Shown here in pieces: positions 12,831 to 23,700 of a DNA stretch of 64,000 nt. This DNA is from Henckelia pumila (Eukaryota; Streptophyta; Magnoliopsida; Lamiales; Gesneriaceae). Under the pieces are notes generated by a model that was not told the DNA's origin, searched no databases, and saw only the letters and a program-made list of their open reading frames with translations. A program made the position numbers and the translations under genes. How positions within the stretch are numbered: position 1 is the stretch's first letter; the number at the start of each line of letters is the position of its first letter. The DNA lies in assembly GCF_033568475.1 (NCBI RefSeq), contig NC_133120.1, forward strand, positions 91,964,151 through 92,028,150, read 5' to 3'.

Positions 12831-12880
12831 AAAAGTTCTACTAATGTTTGGGCCTAAAAGTTCTACTAATGTTTGGGCCT
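12831..12880 (+). repeat. 25-bp tandem duplication
   Basis: The 25-mer that begins AAAAGTTCTACTAATG and ends TTTGGGCCT occurs twice, head to tail and without a difference. It lies about 210-260 bp upstream of the BRIZ-like start codon. Confidence 0.85.
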
Positions 12881-12906
12881 AAGCTCATCTAAAAACAGTT
12901 TATAAG

Positions 12907-13208
12907 TAGGGATGTTAATGGGTCGGATTTAAACTCGATTTCGTGTGAAACCAGTTCCGTATGGGGCGGGTTAAAACCCGATCAAACGGGGGTTAGTCTA
13001 TGCTACACCGGGAGTGTTTCTCCCCCTATTTCAATATCATTAGATTACGAGGGACCCCTATATTTGTATGGAAATTGACATATGTATTGATGATCCAATG
13101 GTTGATATTTGACCAAATTATGGAAAGAAGTACTCCAGGTGTAGCATAGAATAATCCATCAAACGGGTTGGCAAAATTCGTCCTGAACCCATCCCGTTGT
13201 CATCCCTA
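12907..13208. mobile_element. hAT-like MITE, interrupted by a second MITE
   Basis: The ends TAGGGATG and CATCCCTA are flanked by the identical 8-mer TTTATAAG (12899-12906 and 13209-13216). Without the nested insert at 12997-13150 it would be about 148 bp. The body holds GGGTCGG/CCCGATC-type motifs. The target is itself a repeat-like AAACAGTTTATAAGCTC sequence. Confidence 0.88.
12997..13150. mobile_element. Nested MITE with TCTATGCTACACC termini, 154 bp
   Basis: The perfect 13-bp inverted ends TCTATGCTACACC and GGTGTAGCATAGA enclose a non-coding 154-bp segment. It sits inside the hAT-like MITE at 12907. A TA lies one base outside each end, which would fit a TA or TWA target, but the superfamily is not settled. 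Confidence 0.75.
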
Positions 13209-13216
13209 TTTATAAG

Positions 13217-14224
13217 CTCTTAGAGCTTAAAAACTGTTTTAAGAGCTTATAAATAGGTCCTATTTTAAAAATAAGATGATAAAGTGTTCAGATAAATTTA
13301 TTTTTAACAATTTAAAGATGTTGATTGTTTGTTATTATAAGATCTTTTATTGTCAAAATTATCAAAAATATTATAATACTATAAAAGTAACGTAAATAAT
13401 TATATATATATAAATTATTTTAGAAGCTTATCGTAAATTTTAAACATATATTAAAAATAAAACTATTTTATATTTTAATTTTTTAAAAATTGTTAAATTA
13501 TGTAAATTATGGGTGGAGGCATGGTGAGTATTGAATAAAATATATAAGGATAATATGAAAAAAAAAAATACCATAAAAAGATATTTTTTTTAAAAAAAAT
13601 AATGTTTAAAAACAGCTTATAAGTTATCAAAAAGCTTATTTTAACAACTTATAAACTTATAGTTTGTTTTGTAGAGCTTATAAACTCAGTCAAATACTCT
13701 TTAACTCCACATCTGTGATAATTGTTATATCCTATTTATTTGTGAATTTATGGTCAATTTACATAATTGATGAAATAGTTTAATCATATATCATACATAA
13801 TACAAAGGAATTGATTAAATAAATTGTTTTATTGAAAAGTTGACCTATGAATTAAATAGTTTATTTGGTACCATCATCAGAATTTTATTATGCGATTTAT
13901 CTAAAATTGAAATTTAAAAAAATTTCCAGTGATTTGATGAATTGGTGTATTTGAGAAAATTAAACTGACAAAATATAAAGGATACTTGTGAGCCCATCGA
14001 TTGAGGTCCAAATAAAAAAGGTCCAGAGCTCTTCTCCTAGCATTGCAAAATGAGTAGTTGATCTGAGTTGTATGAGAGATATTTAGGGAAATTTCGATGC
14101 TAGCGAATAAGTATTGTGTTAGATCCAAGATGTAAATATCTTGGGTGAAATAGATATGAGTTCTTGGATGTATATTTCCGTCCAAAGAATAGCATCGACT
14201 CAACTGATATTTAAATATGCTTAA
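13217..14224. other. AT-rich DNA with dispersed AAGCTTAT/ATAAGCTT motifs
   Basis: Both edges (13211-13255 and 13605-13685) carry repeated, partly inverted AACAGCTTATAAGC-like motifs. This hints at another degenerate MITE of about 0.4-0.8 kb. The open frame on the minus strand at 13901-14335 has no recognisable content. Confidence 0.35.
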
Positions 14225-14450
14225 AATTCTCCGAAGATTATATATTTGTTTTTTGTGGATGACACTTTGGTATTTGGACAAACGGACCGCGACACACGTG
14301 TTGTTCTTCAGGAAGTTCTCCAGAAGTATAGACATCTCATTTTTGTTGAATCAAAATTATGTCGGGACGTTTCACTTCGTACTTTGCGGAACAGTAACTG
14401 TTTGATAAAGTATTTATTGGTTGTGGAATCTAAACGGTCACTCTGGATAT
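14225..14450 (+). pseudogene. LINE (non-LTR) reverse-transcriptase relic
   Basis: One frame reads FFVDDTLVFGQTDRDTRVV followed by LQEVLQKYRHL, which matches the FADDTL catalytic block of plant L1-type reverse transcriptases. Neighbouring stretches are in other frames and carry stops. The residue before the two aspartates is Val rather than the usual Ala. Only about 200 bp can be recognised; no poly(A) end or target duplication is seen. Confidence 0.65.
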
Positions 14451-14637
14451 AATTGAAACGGATGTCTTTATAGCTATTAATGTGATAAAAAAATCACACT
14501 TCATTCTCTATGGATACTCCAATATCAGGGGATGGAGCTTCTACAACTTTTACTCAAAAGTAAGAAGCAAAAATTCGATGCTTTTTTTCTATTTTTTTGT
14601 TTAATGTATAAAATTATATGTTGACATATATATTTTT

Positions 14638-14889
14638 AACTAAAATAAATACTTGTAATAATAATGTAAAATTAAAAAATATTTTCTTAAAAAATAAAAA
14701 AGCATCCGTAATATGATAAGCAAAAGCAAGAAACAAAAATTCGATGCTTTTTTTTTTCTATTTTTTTGTTTAAGGTATACATGTTGATATTTATATCCTT
14801 AATAAACTTATCATATTACGTATGCTTTTATTTTTTTAAGAAATTTTTTTTTTAATTTCACATTGTTATTACAAGCATTTATTTTAATT
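14638..14889. repeat. 83-bp imperfect inverted repeat (hairpin, MITE-like)
   Basis: The arm at 14638-14720 pairs with the arm at 14807-14889 (CTTATCATATTACG at the inner edge, AAGTATTTATTTTAGTT-like at the outer edge) with only scattered mismatches. The loop contains a second copy of a short segment, AAAATTCGATGCTTTTTT, that also precedes the left arm. It is probably a fold-back element; no clear target duplication was found. Confidence 0.65.
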
Positions 14890-14899
14890 AAAAATATAT

Positions 14900-16724
14900 A
14901 TATTGCATTTTCATAATTTTTTTTGTACATATCTTGTATATTTATACAAATTTTTGTCATTTTTTTATAGTTTTGTTAATTAATCTTATATATTTTTTCA
15001 AGTATTCATATTATAAAAAATAAAACATTTTTGATACAAAATTCATATGTTATAATAAAATATAACTCATTTTTTATAGTGTGTGAGTATCAAAAAATAA
15101 ATAATTAAATAAGAGTATGGTTGTCATTTAAGCAAAAATTAAGCTTGGAAGCAATTATTATCCAAACACTAAACTTTAGCTTATATTAATTAGTTTTCAA
15201 ATTATATTTCCAAACATTCCCTACTTTAATCTCTACAAAAACCACTTTAAAATAAATAAAAGCTCTCCAATACACTCCCTAACTCAACCATTTTTGTATT
15301 CATCTTTCACTTTTATTTTCAAATACTACTTGTTCATCATTTATCCCCACTTCTTCGTTATATAGATATTTAATTTAATCTCTTTTACAAAAAAAAACGA
15401 ATAATATTTTGCAAACACACTTTAAAAGGCGATTTCCTTGTAGTTTGATTTGAATTTTATCTCCATTCAATTTATCCTGCGAGCTATGCATTCGCATTGT
15501 TGACATGGGATATTCCAAGACAAGATATATATTTGAAGTATATCACGAATTTTAATTTGTTTTCCGGTCCTAAATGTCGTTGATACTATTGACTATTGTG
15601 CTGGAAACAATGGTTCCGTTGTTTAGACACCAATGTAATATATATGGTGGTATGAATATATTCCACCAATATTCATTAAGGTTAATTTTAATTGAGTAAT
15701 TAACTATCACTGAGAATCTTGTATTAATTGATTTGTTATTTCAGCATGACACCGGAATTTCTTTGCAATATAATATTTGTTAAACTTTAATGGTGTGTGT
15801 TTATTATCCGTATCTCTCTTCAATTTACTTCAAAATGTCTCTAACTCATCCCATTTTATCTCAAAGTTCAAACTATTTTAGTAAATTTGATATACTATAA
15901 TTATCATATCAAAACAAAATATTGCTTTTATCTATATTTTTAAATGATTTTATCACTAATTATATATATATATTATCATTCATTTTTTAAAAAAAATACT
16001 TTTAAAATAATCTCTATAACTTTACGTGAAAGAATGTAATTTACGGTCAGGGGATGTTAGTATTAATTAGTCATAAGCAGCTTAAATAATTTGTTGTTTT
16101 TATGAGCTCTGTCCAATTCTTATTTTATTTTATTTTTTGTGAGACATTGGGGGTGGGGGGTTCTAGAGTTTTGAACTCAAGACCTTTTCCATTTTTGAGA
16201 GATTGATGTCACTTAGGCTAGAAGCTTTGGGCAAAGATATAAAGATATGTCACATGTACACGGCGAAGAAGTCAAATTTATTGTTTTTTTTACCGGTGTT
16301 TTTTTTTGTATGCGACGCGGACTTCTACCATTGAAATATCTATTTAAATATGACAATATTTGTTATTTCAAAATAATGATTTTCATTTTAAAAAAAACTT
16401 AAAAGATAGATATATGGTTGCAGTTTGATGTAGATAAAGATACCATTGAAGATTTAAACAGGAAGATTATTTTAGGATAATAAGAGTGAAATGCTATATT
16501 TCAAAAAAAAATGAAATGGTTATAACTTTCAAATCCGGAAATTAATTAACAAAAAAAATTATATATATAAACATATATAAATTTTTGAATATTTAATTCA
16601 TAATATAAAAGTAATAAATAATAGTATGTTTTTTTGTGAGAGTCGAAACAACCATGTTCATATTTGTTAACTCACTGAATTTTTGTGAATAAATAAATAA
16701 ATTGATTGCCCCTTATTATATCTA
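14900..16724. other. AT-rich intergenic DNA
   Basis: Apart from the SINE-like segment near 16.2 kb, I see only AT-rich sequence with homopolymer runs. No gene is supported. Confidence 0.5.
16130..16225 (-). mobile_element. tRNA-like SINE head relic
   Basis: On the minus strand an A-box-like TAGCCTAAGTGA is followed about 33 nt later by a B-box-like GGTCTTGAGTTCAAA. This is the layout of plant tRNA-derived SINE promoters. Body and tail are not clear. Confidence 0.45.
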
Positions 16725-17056
16725 CTAGCGACCGAGGCACACGCATTGCGTGTGCGACGTTTGTACATAATATTAAGCATAATATATGTAATAATAAGTA
16801 TGCTATGATATAAAATTATGTTTAGATTGAAGGTGTAAAAGAATAATTTTATCTTGACTTACGATCCACAATAAAAAATAATATTTAGCATATTTAATTA
16901 AAATTAAAATTATTATAATTATAATAAATATGAAATTTTAATGATTTGCAAAATAATATGTTGAGTATTAAAAAAAACATTGAAATTAATTGAATTGGAA
17001 GTTGAATTCCTCATATACTCGTAACACACCTGCTACACATTGTCTCATACAACATA
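16725..17056 (-). mobile_element. Helitron 3' terminal segment (family A)
   Basis: On the minus strand this ends with the hairpin GCACACGCAATGCGTGTGC type, then CTCGGTCGCTAG, then T: the 3' hairpin plus CTRR end of a Helitron inserted at A/T. About 100 bp inward it closely matches the 3' end of the Helitron at 49104 on the other strand. Its own 5' end was not found. It may be truncated or nested with the two neighbouring termini. Confidence 0.65.
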
Positions 17057-17269
17057 CTAGTATTCGAATGCACGCAATGCGTGCCTTTTATTATCTATTT
17101 TTTAATTAAAAATATAAAAAATTATAATAATAAATAGTTATATTAAAAATGATATTTTCGTATATAAATAGTCATGAAATGAAAATGGCATATTTGTAAT
17201 TACATAACTATTTAAGGTCAAAAATAAAGATAATGTCCATACCAAAAGACCGCTTGCTCTTACTTAATA
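17057..17269 (-). mobile_element. Second Helitron-like 3' terminus
   Basis: On the minus strand, GGCACGCATTGCGTGC (hairpin) is followed by ATTCGAATACTAG and T. The hairpin, short spacer and CTAG end fit a Helitron 3' end of another family. The 5' end is uncertain; the element may stop where the next Helitron begins. Confidence 0.5.
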
Positions 17270-19707
17270 CTAGCAACCCGTGGCACACGCGTTGCGTGTG
17301 CATTGAAAAAAATGTGGCAAACATGATTGTGTATAACCTTCCACAATTTCCCAAATAAATTTAATTTACTGCGGTCAAATAAAATAACTAAATTATTATT
17401 TAAAACACACACATATATATACACATTGACATGTAATTTTTAGAAAATCATTGAACTAAAAAAAATTGAAAATACAATCCTAATATATACATGTTTATCG
17501 CAACCAAAATATTTTTTTATGTAAAACTCAAAGATATTCCTGCATATCAATATTTGATCTTAAACTTCTTTCATGACCACTTGGTTTTTTGATGTGTGGA
17601 CCTATAGTAATCATCAGGAATCGAATAGTTATTGCTGCATAAAATCCAATGTCATGATATTATAATTTGTAACAAAATAATAGATGAAAACAATTAACAA
17701 CTAATGAACCAATAGTAGAATTGCGAGAAAAAATGTTCATGAAAAGTAATTATCACTAATTTCAAAAGAAACTTGAGAATATAAAATTTAAGGCTACCAA
17801 GAAGAACACAACAAAAAACATTAAAATGTGTAACTTATGTAAAATCATGGCAAAAAACACAAAGAATAATAATTTGTAATTTTAGGTAAATAATATTTAT
17901 AGTATTTACCAATTCTGAAAACCATGTGTGCATAAAATTTATAGTTATAACTTAGCTACAACTTGCATAATAAAGCACTGTATTTAAAGGTATACATAGT
18001 TAGACATGTAAAACTATTTGTGCATATAAAAAAATTTTAATAATTAAAAATTAATAAGAATATAATAGTTTTGAAAGTAACTATGAATAATTTGTTTCAT
18101 GGTAAATGAAGACTAAAAACATTTATGACTATTTAATTATAAATATTTTATAAAAATGAAACTGGGCACATTACAAAATATTAAAATTTAGAATATAAAA
18201 TTAGATATATGCAAATAAATATGGGAATAAACAATAGCATCTATGTGATGCATTAGAAAATATTAATATGTGTGTTTTAAGATTGTGTGAAGGCTTTTGA
18301 TGCTTATGCTATGGCAGCGAAGCAGATCGATGAACTGGTGGGATTCTGTAAGTGCTACAAGGAAATTGGTGTGGCAAGGTCATCAAAGTATCCGGAAGTA
18401 CAAAAAATATATGGGAAGGTGTCGAAGACTTTGGAAGAATTTGTGAGGGACATGGCACAATGAGACAAATAACTTAATACCAACTCCAAATATACCATAT
18501 GCACATGTTGAAGGTAATGAAGCAGTAAACTTAAACAACCTCCTCACATCAACCAAGAAGATTGTATCTCAAATATTCGGGCATAAGAAGTAAATGTACC
18601 ATACTCTTCCCATTATGCACAAAGATAAAATCCCGATATCAAATCAGTAGTCGATAAATTACGAAGCTACGTTCGTCGACTTTGATTGAAAATAACGTGA
18701 TATGAACAGTATGAATCACATCCCCTAAACTCCATCTTAATTCCTAACTCGAATTAACCAAATGTAAAATGATCAAGAATATACGTAGATATCATATTTA
18801 GAGAAGCCTAAAAGGAAGCTGGAATTAAGATATAATCTGTATATATACATATTCCATAAATTGAATTACATTTAGAAATACCTAAAACCAAGCTGGTAAT
18901 AAAATGTAATTTGTAATATATGCATATTCCATAAACTGACTGATAAATCACTGTAAAACAACTGCCCTCCAAAACAGAGACAAATTATATCCCCATGGGC
19001 TGGTAATATATACACATTCCTACTGCAATGATGCCATATATAAATATCAAAATAGTAAAAAACTCATAAACGTGGACACACCGCCAACTGCTATATGGGT
19101 CCTAAATCTGCACTTAGCAACTGAAGTCGTGAAGTTCTTAACTTGTGTAAGACCAATACATATGTAGATGCTAAACTAAATGGAGCTTGAGTATGCCTCT
19201 TTACGGCCAGGTCATGTGTAGTAAAAATTAATTTTTCCATTTCACACATTTCATCGAACAGGTGGTGGTTGATTTCTTTGATAACAATAGAGAAGTAGTA
19301 GAAGCAGAAGTGAATTTATGGCAAATCAGTAGAACCCGAATAGAGTAGGACGCACATAACTTAAAGTAATCAAATGAATGTGTTTGTTACCTTATGCAAA
19401 ACCCAGTCTGATGATTTTTTTATGTACTCCGCTGGTCTTGGTTGGAAAATCTTCAGCACTTGGAGAAATACTAAAAAGTAATTGAAAGAGTAATCAGACT
19501 TTCAAAGCCATTGCCGTAGAAATTTTGGGATGAATGATGAGTGAGTGAGTTTGAGATGGAGAATTGGTTGAGTGGAGAACTTGAATGGAGATGATATGTA
19601 AACTCACGAAGCACGATCTACAGAAAGGAGAGTAACGATTTTGAATCATACCAAACGCACGAAGAGAGTTTCTATGGAACTCTAATCCTTAATAAAATAG
19701 TAATAGA
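17270..19707 (-). mobile_element. Non-autonomous Helitron, 2.4 kb, with captured gene fragment
   Basis: Read on the minus strand, the element starts TCTATTACTATTTTATTAAG at 19707 and is preceded by A. It ends with the hairpin GCACACGCAACGCGTGTGC, then CACGGGTTGCTAG at 17270, followed by T. The 5' TC, 3' hairpin, CTRR end and A/T flanks are the Helitron hallmarks. No Rep/helicase coding sequence is present, so it is non-autonomous. It carries an ANTH-domain gene fragment at 18281-18463 on the opposite strand. Confidence 0.75.
18281..18463 (+). pseudogene. Captured fragment of a clathrin-assembly (ANTH/AP180-CALM) gene
   Basis: A 60-codon open stretch reads DCVKAFDAYAMAAKQIDELV through ARSSKYPEVQKIYGK to EEFVRDMAQ and a stop. 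This matches the part of plant ANTH clathrin-assembly proteins with KAFDAYASAAKQIDEL and GVARSSEYPEVQ. In the full-length family a longer ANTH domain precedes it and a long C-terminal tail follows; both are missing here. A TTTTAAG acceptor-like sequence precedes it, so it was probably captured as genomic DNA. It lies inside the Helitron at 17270-19707 in antisense to the element. It is probably not a functional gene. Confidence 0.75.
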
Positions 19708-20706
19708 TATAAAAAGAAATACATGAATTATTATAGCAACTCCTTCATCACATGCCCAATTGAGCTCTTAAATTTCTAAATTTTAGTAACATTTTTTTCA
19801 AAAATTTGAAGAAGATAAAATGGGTTATGATGTATCACCCAAATCAATTTAATAAAAAATCGGCCAGTATCACTCAATGAAATGATGAAATCAGATAAAC
19901 CAAATCTCAAAGCACACGTGTTGCGTATATCATGAAAATGAAATTAGTTGTTGCAACAATTTTCGTTTACGTATCCGTACAAAGGTTCCTTTAAATTGAA
20001 GTGAAAACAATAGGAGGAACATTACAAACAAATATGAAGTGAAAACTATATCACATTTAAGGGAAAGAAAAAAGACAGTCAAAGAATACTGGTTAATAAA
20101 CTCCATGAATGATAATTTGCCATGAAATTATTAGTATTTCACCATGGTTATTCTAATATGGAGTTTTAACCGATGTAGTTTATTGACCAAAAAGAAATTT
20201 TTACTCATTAAACCAAGCTAGCGTTTTAAAAATTATGCAATAAACTTCATTAAGAAAAAAAAAACATGGACGACCAATATATATTAATTAATTTCAAAAA
20301 GATAAGTCTTTTAAATGAAAGTGTAGATTCTATCGTGTAAATAGCTGCGGCAAAATCATACTAAAAAATTTTCTAATTCATGAATCATGAATTTAAAATA
20401 TTATGAAAAAATAAGTTGTCGACTTTTATTATTGTATAATATTGTACAATAATCAAAACACACAAGAACCAAACAATAATCAAATGTTGTCTACCTCTTG
20501 CTCGATTAGTTAGAATGACAACTCATACCGGTCGCCTTTGATTGGAAGCTAAAGCTGCAGCAATATCCAGCAATATTCCTGATATTTATAGTTTCATAGT
20601 AAATCAAAATAATATACTTCTGAAGTGTGAAAATAAAAAATTAATGAGCCACAGGTTTTTTAAAAAGAACCAGAGAGTGAAACAAAAATTAAAGTTTTGC
20701 TTACAC
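19708..20706. other. AT-rich spacer left of the tandem array
   Basis: No gene is supported. On the minus strand at 20533-20586 a short exon-like segment with acceptor TATAAATATCAG and donor GTATGAG could be read (ILLDIAAALASNQRRP), but it stands alone. Confidence 0.4.
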
Positions 20707-23700
20707 ACGCGTATTTCAAAAAACATGGTAAAAATCAAAGAACGAAATTAGATTAACGTAAATTTTGCATACTAAGATTCAAATAATATGTGAACAATAA
20801 ATTATATATACGAACAACATAAAAACATTTCTTATTGCAGAAATTCATCGAAGACTTGTTACGCGTTTAACTTATAAATCATGGTAAAAAAATGCATTAC
20901 CTTGGCTGAAATACACGAACCACAACATATTAAGATATGAATAGATGAATTAAGTAGATGATATTCAGATTGGAGAGTAATAAATTCGAAAATTACCTCA
21001 AAAAAATGGAAATGATGTGGCCAAATCGAGATAAGCGGAAAAACAATATGCAAATGGTGTGCAAAAGAACTTCAAATGGACCAGGGAAGTTAATGAGAAA
21101 TTCAAAAAAATAGACGGTTGTATTGGATAAGATCGGGGGGATTATGATTTGTGATGAGAGAAGAGGTGGGTGGGGCGGCGGAATCTCAATGGTTTTGCCC
21201 AAAGCAAATAATCGATCCTTAAGTGAGATATTTTTTAAAAAAATAATTGAGATAGGCCATACCAAAATTGACCGGCCATACCAAACAGTACGCGTATTTC
21301 AAAAAACATGGTAAAAATCAAAGAACGAAAGTAGATTAAAGTAAATTTTGCATACTAAGATTCAAATAATATGTGAACAATAAATTACATATACGAACAA
21401 CATAAAAACATTTCTTATTGCAGAAATTCGTCGAAGACTTATTACGCGTTTAACTTATAAACCATGGTAAAAAAAACGCATTACCTTGGCTGGAATACAC
21501 GAACCACAACATATTAAGATACGAATAGATGAATTAAGTAGATGATATTTAGATTGGGGAGTAATATATTCGAAAATTACCTCAAAAAAATGGAAATGGT
21601 GTGGCCAGATCGAGATAAGCGGAAAAACAATATGCAAATAGTGTGCAGAAGAACTTCAAACGAACCAGGGAAGTTAATGAGAAATTCAAAAAAATAGACG
21701 GTTGCCTTGGATAAGATCGTGGGGATTATGATTTGTGATGAGGGAAGAGGTGGGTGCGGCGGCGGAATCTCAATGGTTTTGCCCAAAGCAAATAATCGAT
21801 CCTTAAGTGAGATATTTTTTTTAAAATAATTGAGATAGGTCATACCAAAATTGACCGGCCATACCAAGCAGTACGCGTATTTCAAAAAACATGGTAAAAT
21901 CAAAGAAGGAAAGTAGATTAAAGTAAATTTTGCATACTAAGATTCAAATAATATGTGAACAATAAATTACATATACGAACAACATAAAAATATTTCTTAT
22001 TGCAGAAATTCGTCGAAGACTTGTTACGGGTTTAACTTATAAACCATGGTAAAAAAAAATGCATTACCTTGGCTGAAATACAAGAACCACAACATATTAA
22101 AATACGAATAGATGAATTAAGTAGATGATATTCAGATTGGGGAGTAATATATATTCGAAAATTACCTCAAAAAATGGAAATGGTGTGGCCCAATCGAGAT
22201 AAGCGGAAAAACAACATGCAAATGGTGTGCAGAAGAACTTCAAACGGACCAGGTAAGATAATGAGAAATTCAAAAAAATAGACGGTTGTCTTGAATAAGA
22301 TCGTGGGGATTATGATTTGTGATGAGAGAAAAGTGGGTGGGGCGGCGGAATCCCAATAGTTTTGCCCAAAGCAAATAATCGATCCTTAAGTGAGATATTT
22401 TTTTTAAAAATTAATTAAGATAGGTCATACCAAAATTGACCGGCCATAGCAAACCGTACGCGTATTTCAAAAAACATTGTAAAAATCAAAGAACAAAAAT
22501 AGATTAACGTAAATTTTGCATACTAAGATTCAAATAATATGTGATCAATAAATTACATATACGAACAACATAAAAACATTTTTTATTGCAGAAATTTGTC
22601 GAAGACTTGTTACGCATTTAACTTATAAATCATGATAAAAAAATGCATTACCTTGGCTGGAATACACGAACCACAACATATTAAGATACGAATAGATGAA
22701 TTAAGTAGATGATAGTCAGATTGGGGAGTAATATATTCGAAAATTACCTCAAAAAAATGGAAATGGTGAGGCCAGATCGAGATAAGCGGAAAAACAATAT
22801 GCAAATGGTGTGCAGAAGAACTTCAAACGGACCAGGGAAGTTAATGAGAAATTCAAAAAAATAGATGGTTGTCTTGGATAAGATCGTGGGGATTATGATT
22901 TGTGATGAGAGAAGAGGTGGGTGGGGCGGCGGAATCCCAATGGTTTTGCCCAAAGCAAATAATCGATCCTTAAGTGCGATATTTTTTTTAAAAAAAATTG
23001 AGATAGGCCATACCAAAATTGACCGGCCATACCAAACAATACTAGTATTTCAAAAAACATGGTAAAAATCAAAGAACGAAAGTAGATTAAAGTAAATTTT
23101 GCATACTAAGATTCAAATAATATGTGAACAATAAATTACATATACGAACAACATAAAAACACTTCTTATTGCAGAAATTCGTCGAAAACTTGTTACGCGT
23201 TTAACTTATAAACCATGGTAAAAAAAAATGCATTACCTTGGCTGGAATACACGAACCACGACATATTAAGATACGAATAGATGAATTAAGTAGATGACAT
23301 TCAGATTGGGGAGTAATATATTCGAAAATTACCTCAAATAAATGGAAATGGTGTGGCCAGATCGAGATAAGCGAAAAAACAATATGCAATTGGTGTGCAG
23401 AAGAACTTCAAACGGACCAGGGAACTTAATGAGAAATTCAAAAAATAGACGGTTGTCTTGGATAAGATTGTGGGGATTATGATTTGTGATAAGAGAAGAT
23501 GTGGGTGGGGCGGCGGAATCCCAATGGTTTGCCCAAAGCAAATAATCGATCCTTAAGTGAGATATATATATATTTTTTAAAATAATTGAGATAGGTCATA
23601 CCAAAATTGACCGGCCATACCAAACAGTACGCGTATTTCAAAAAACATGGTACAAATCAAAGAACAAAAGTAGATTAACGTAAATTTTGCATACTAATAT

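Noticed and set aside
13901..14335. 144-codon minus-strand frame
   Set aside because: No recognisable motif; the LINE RT relic lies on the opposite strand over its end.
20533..20586. Single exon-like segment left of the array
   Set aside because: Has acceptor and donor but no neighbouring exon and no family match; kept only as a note.
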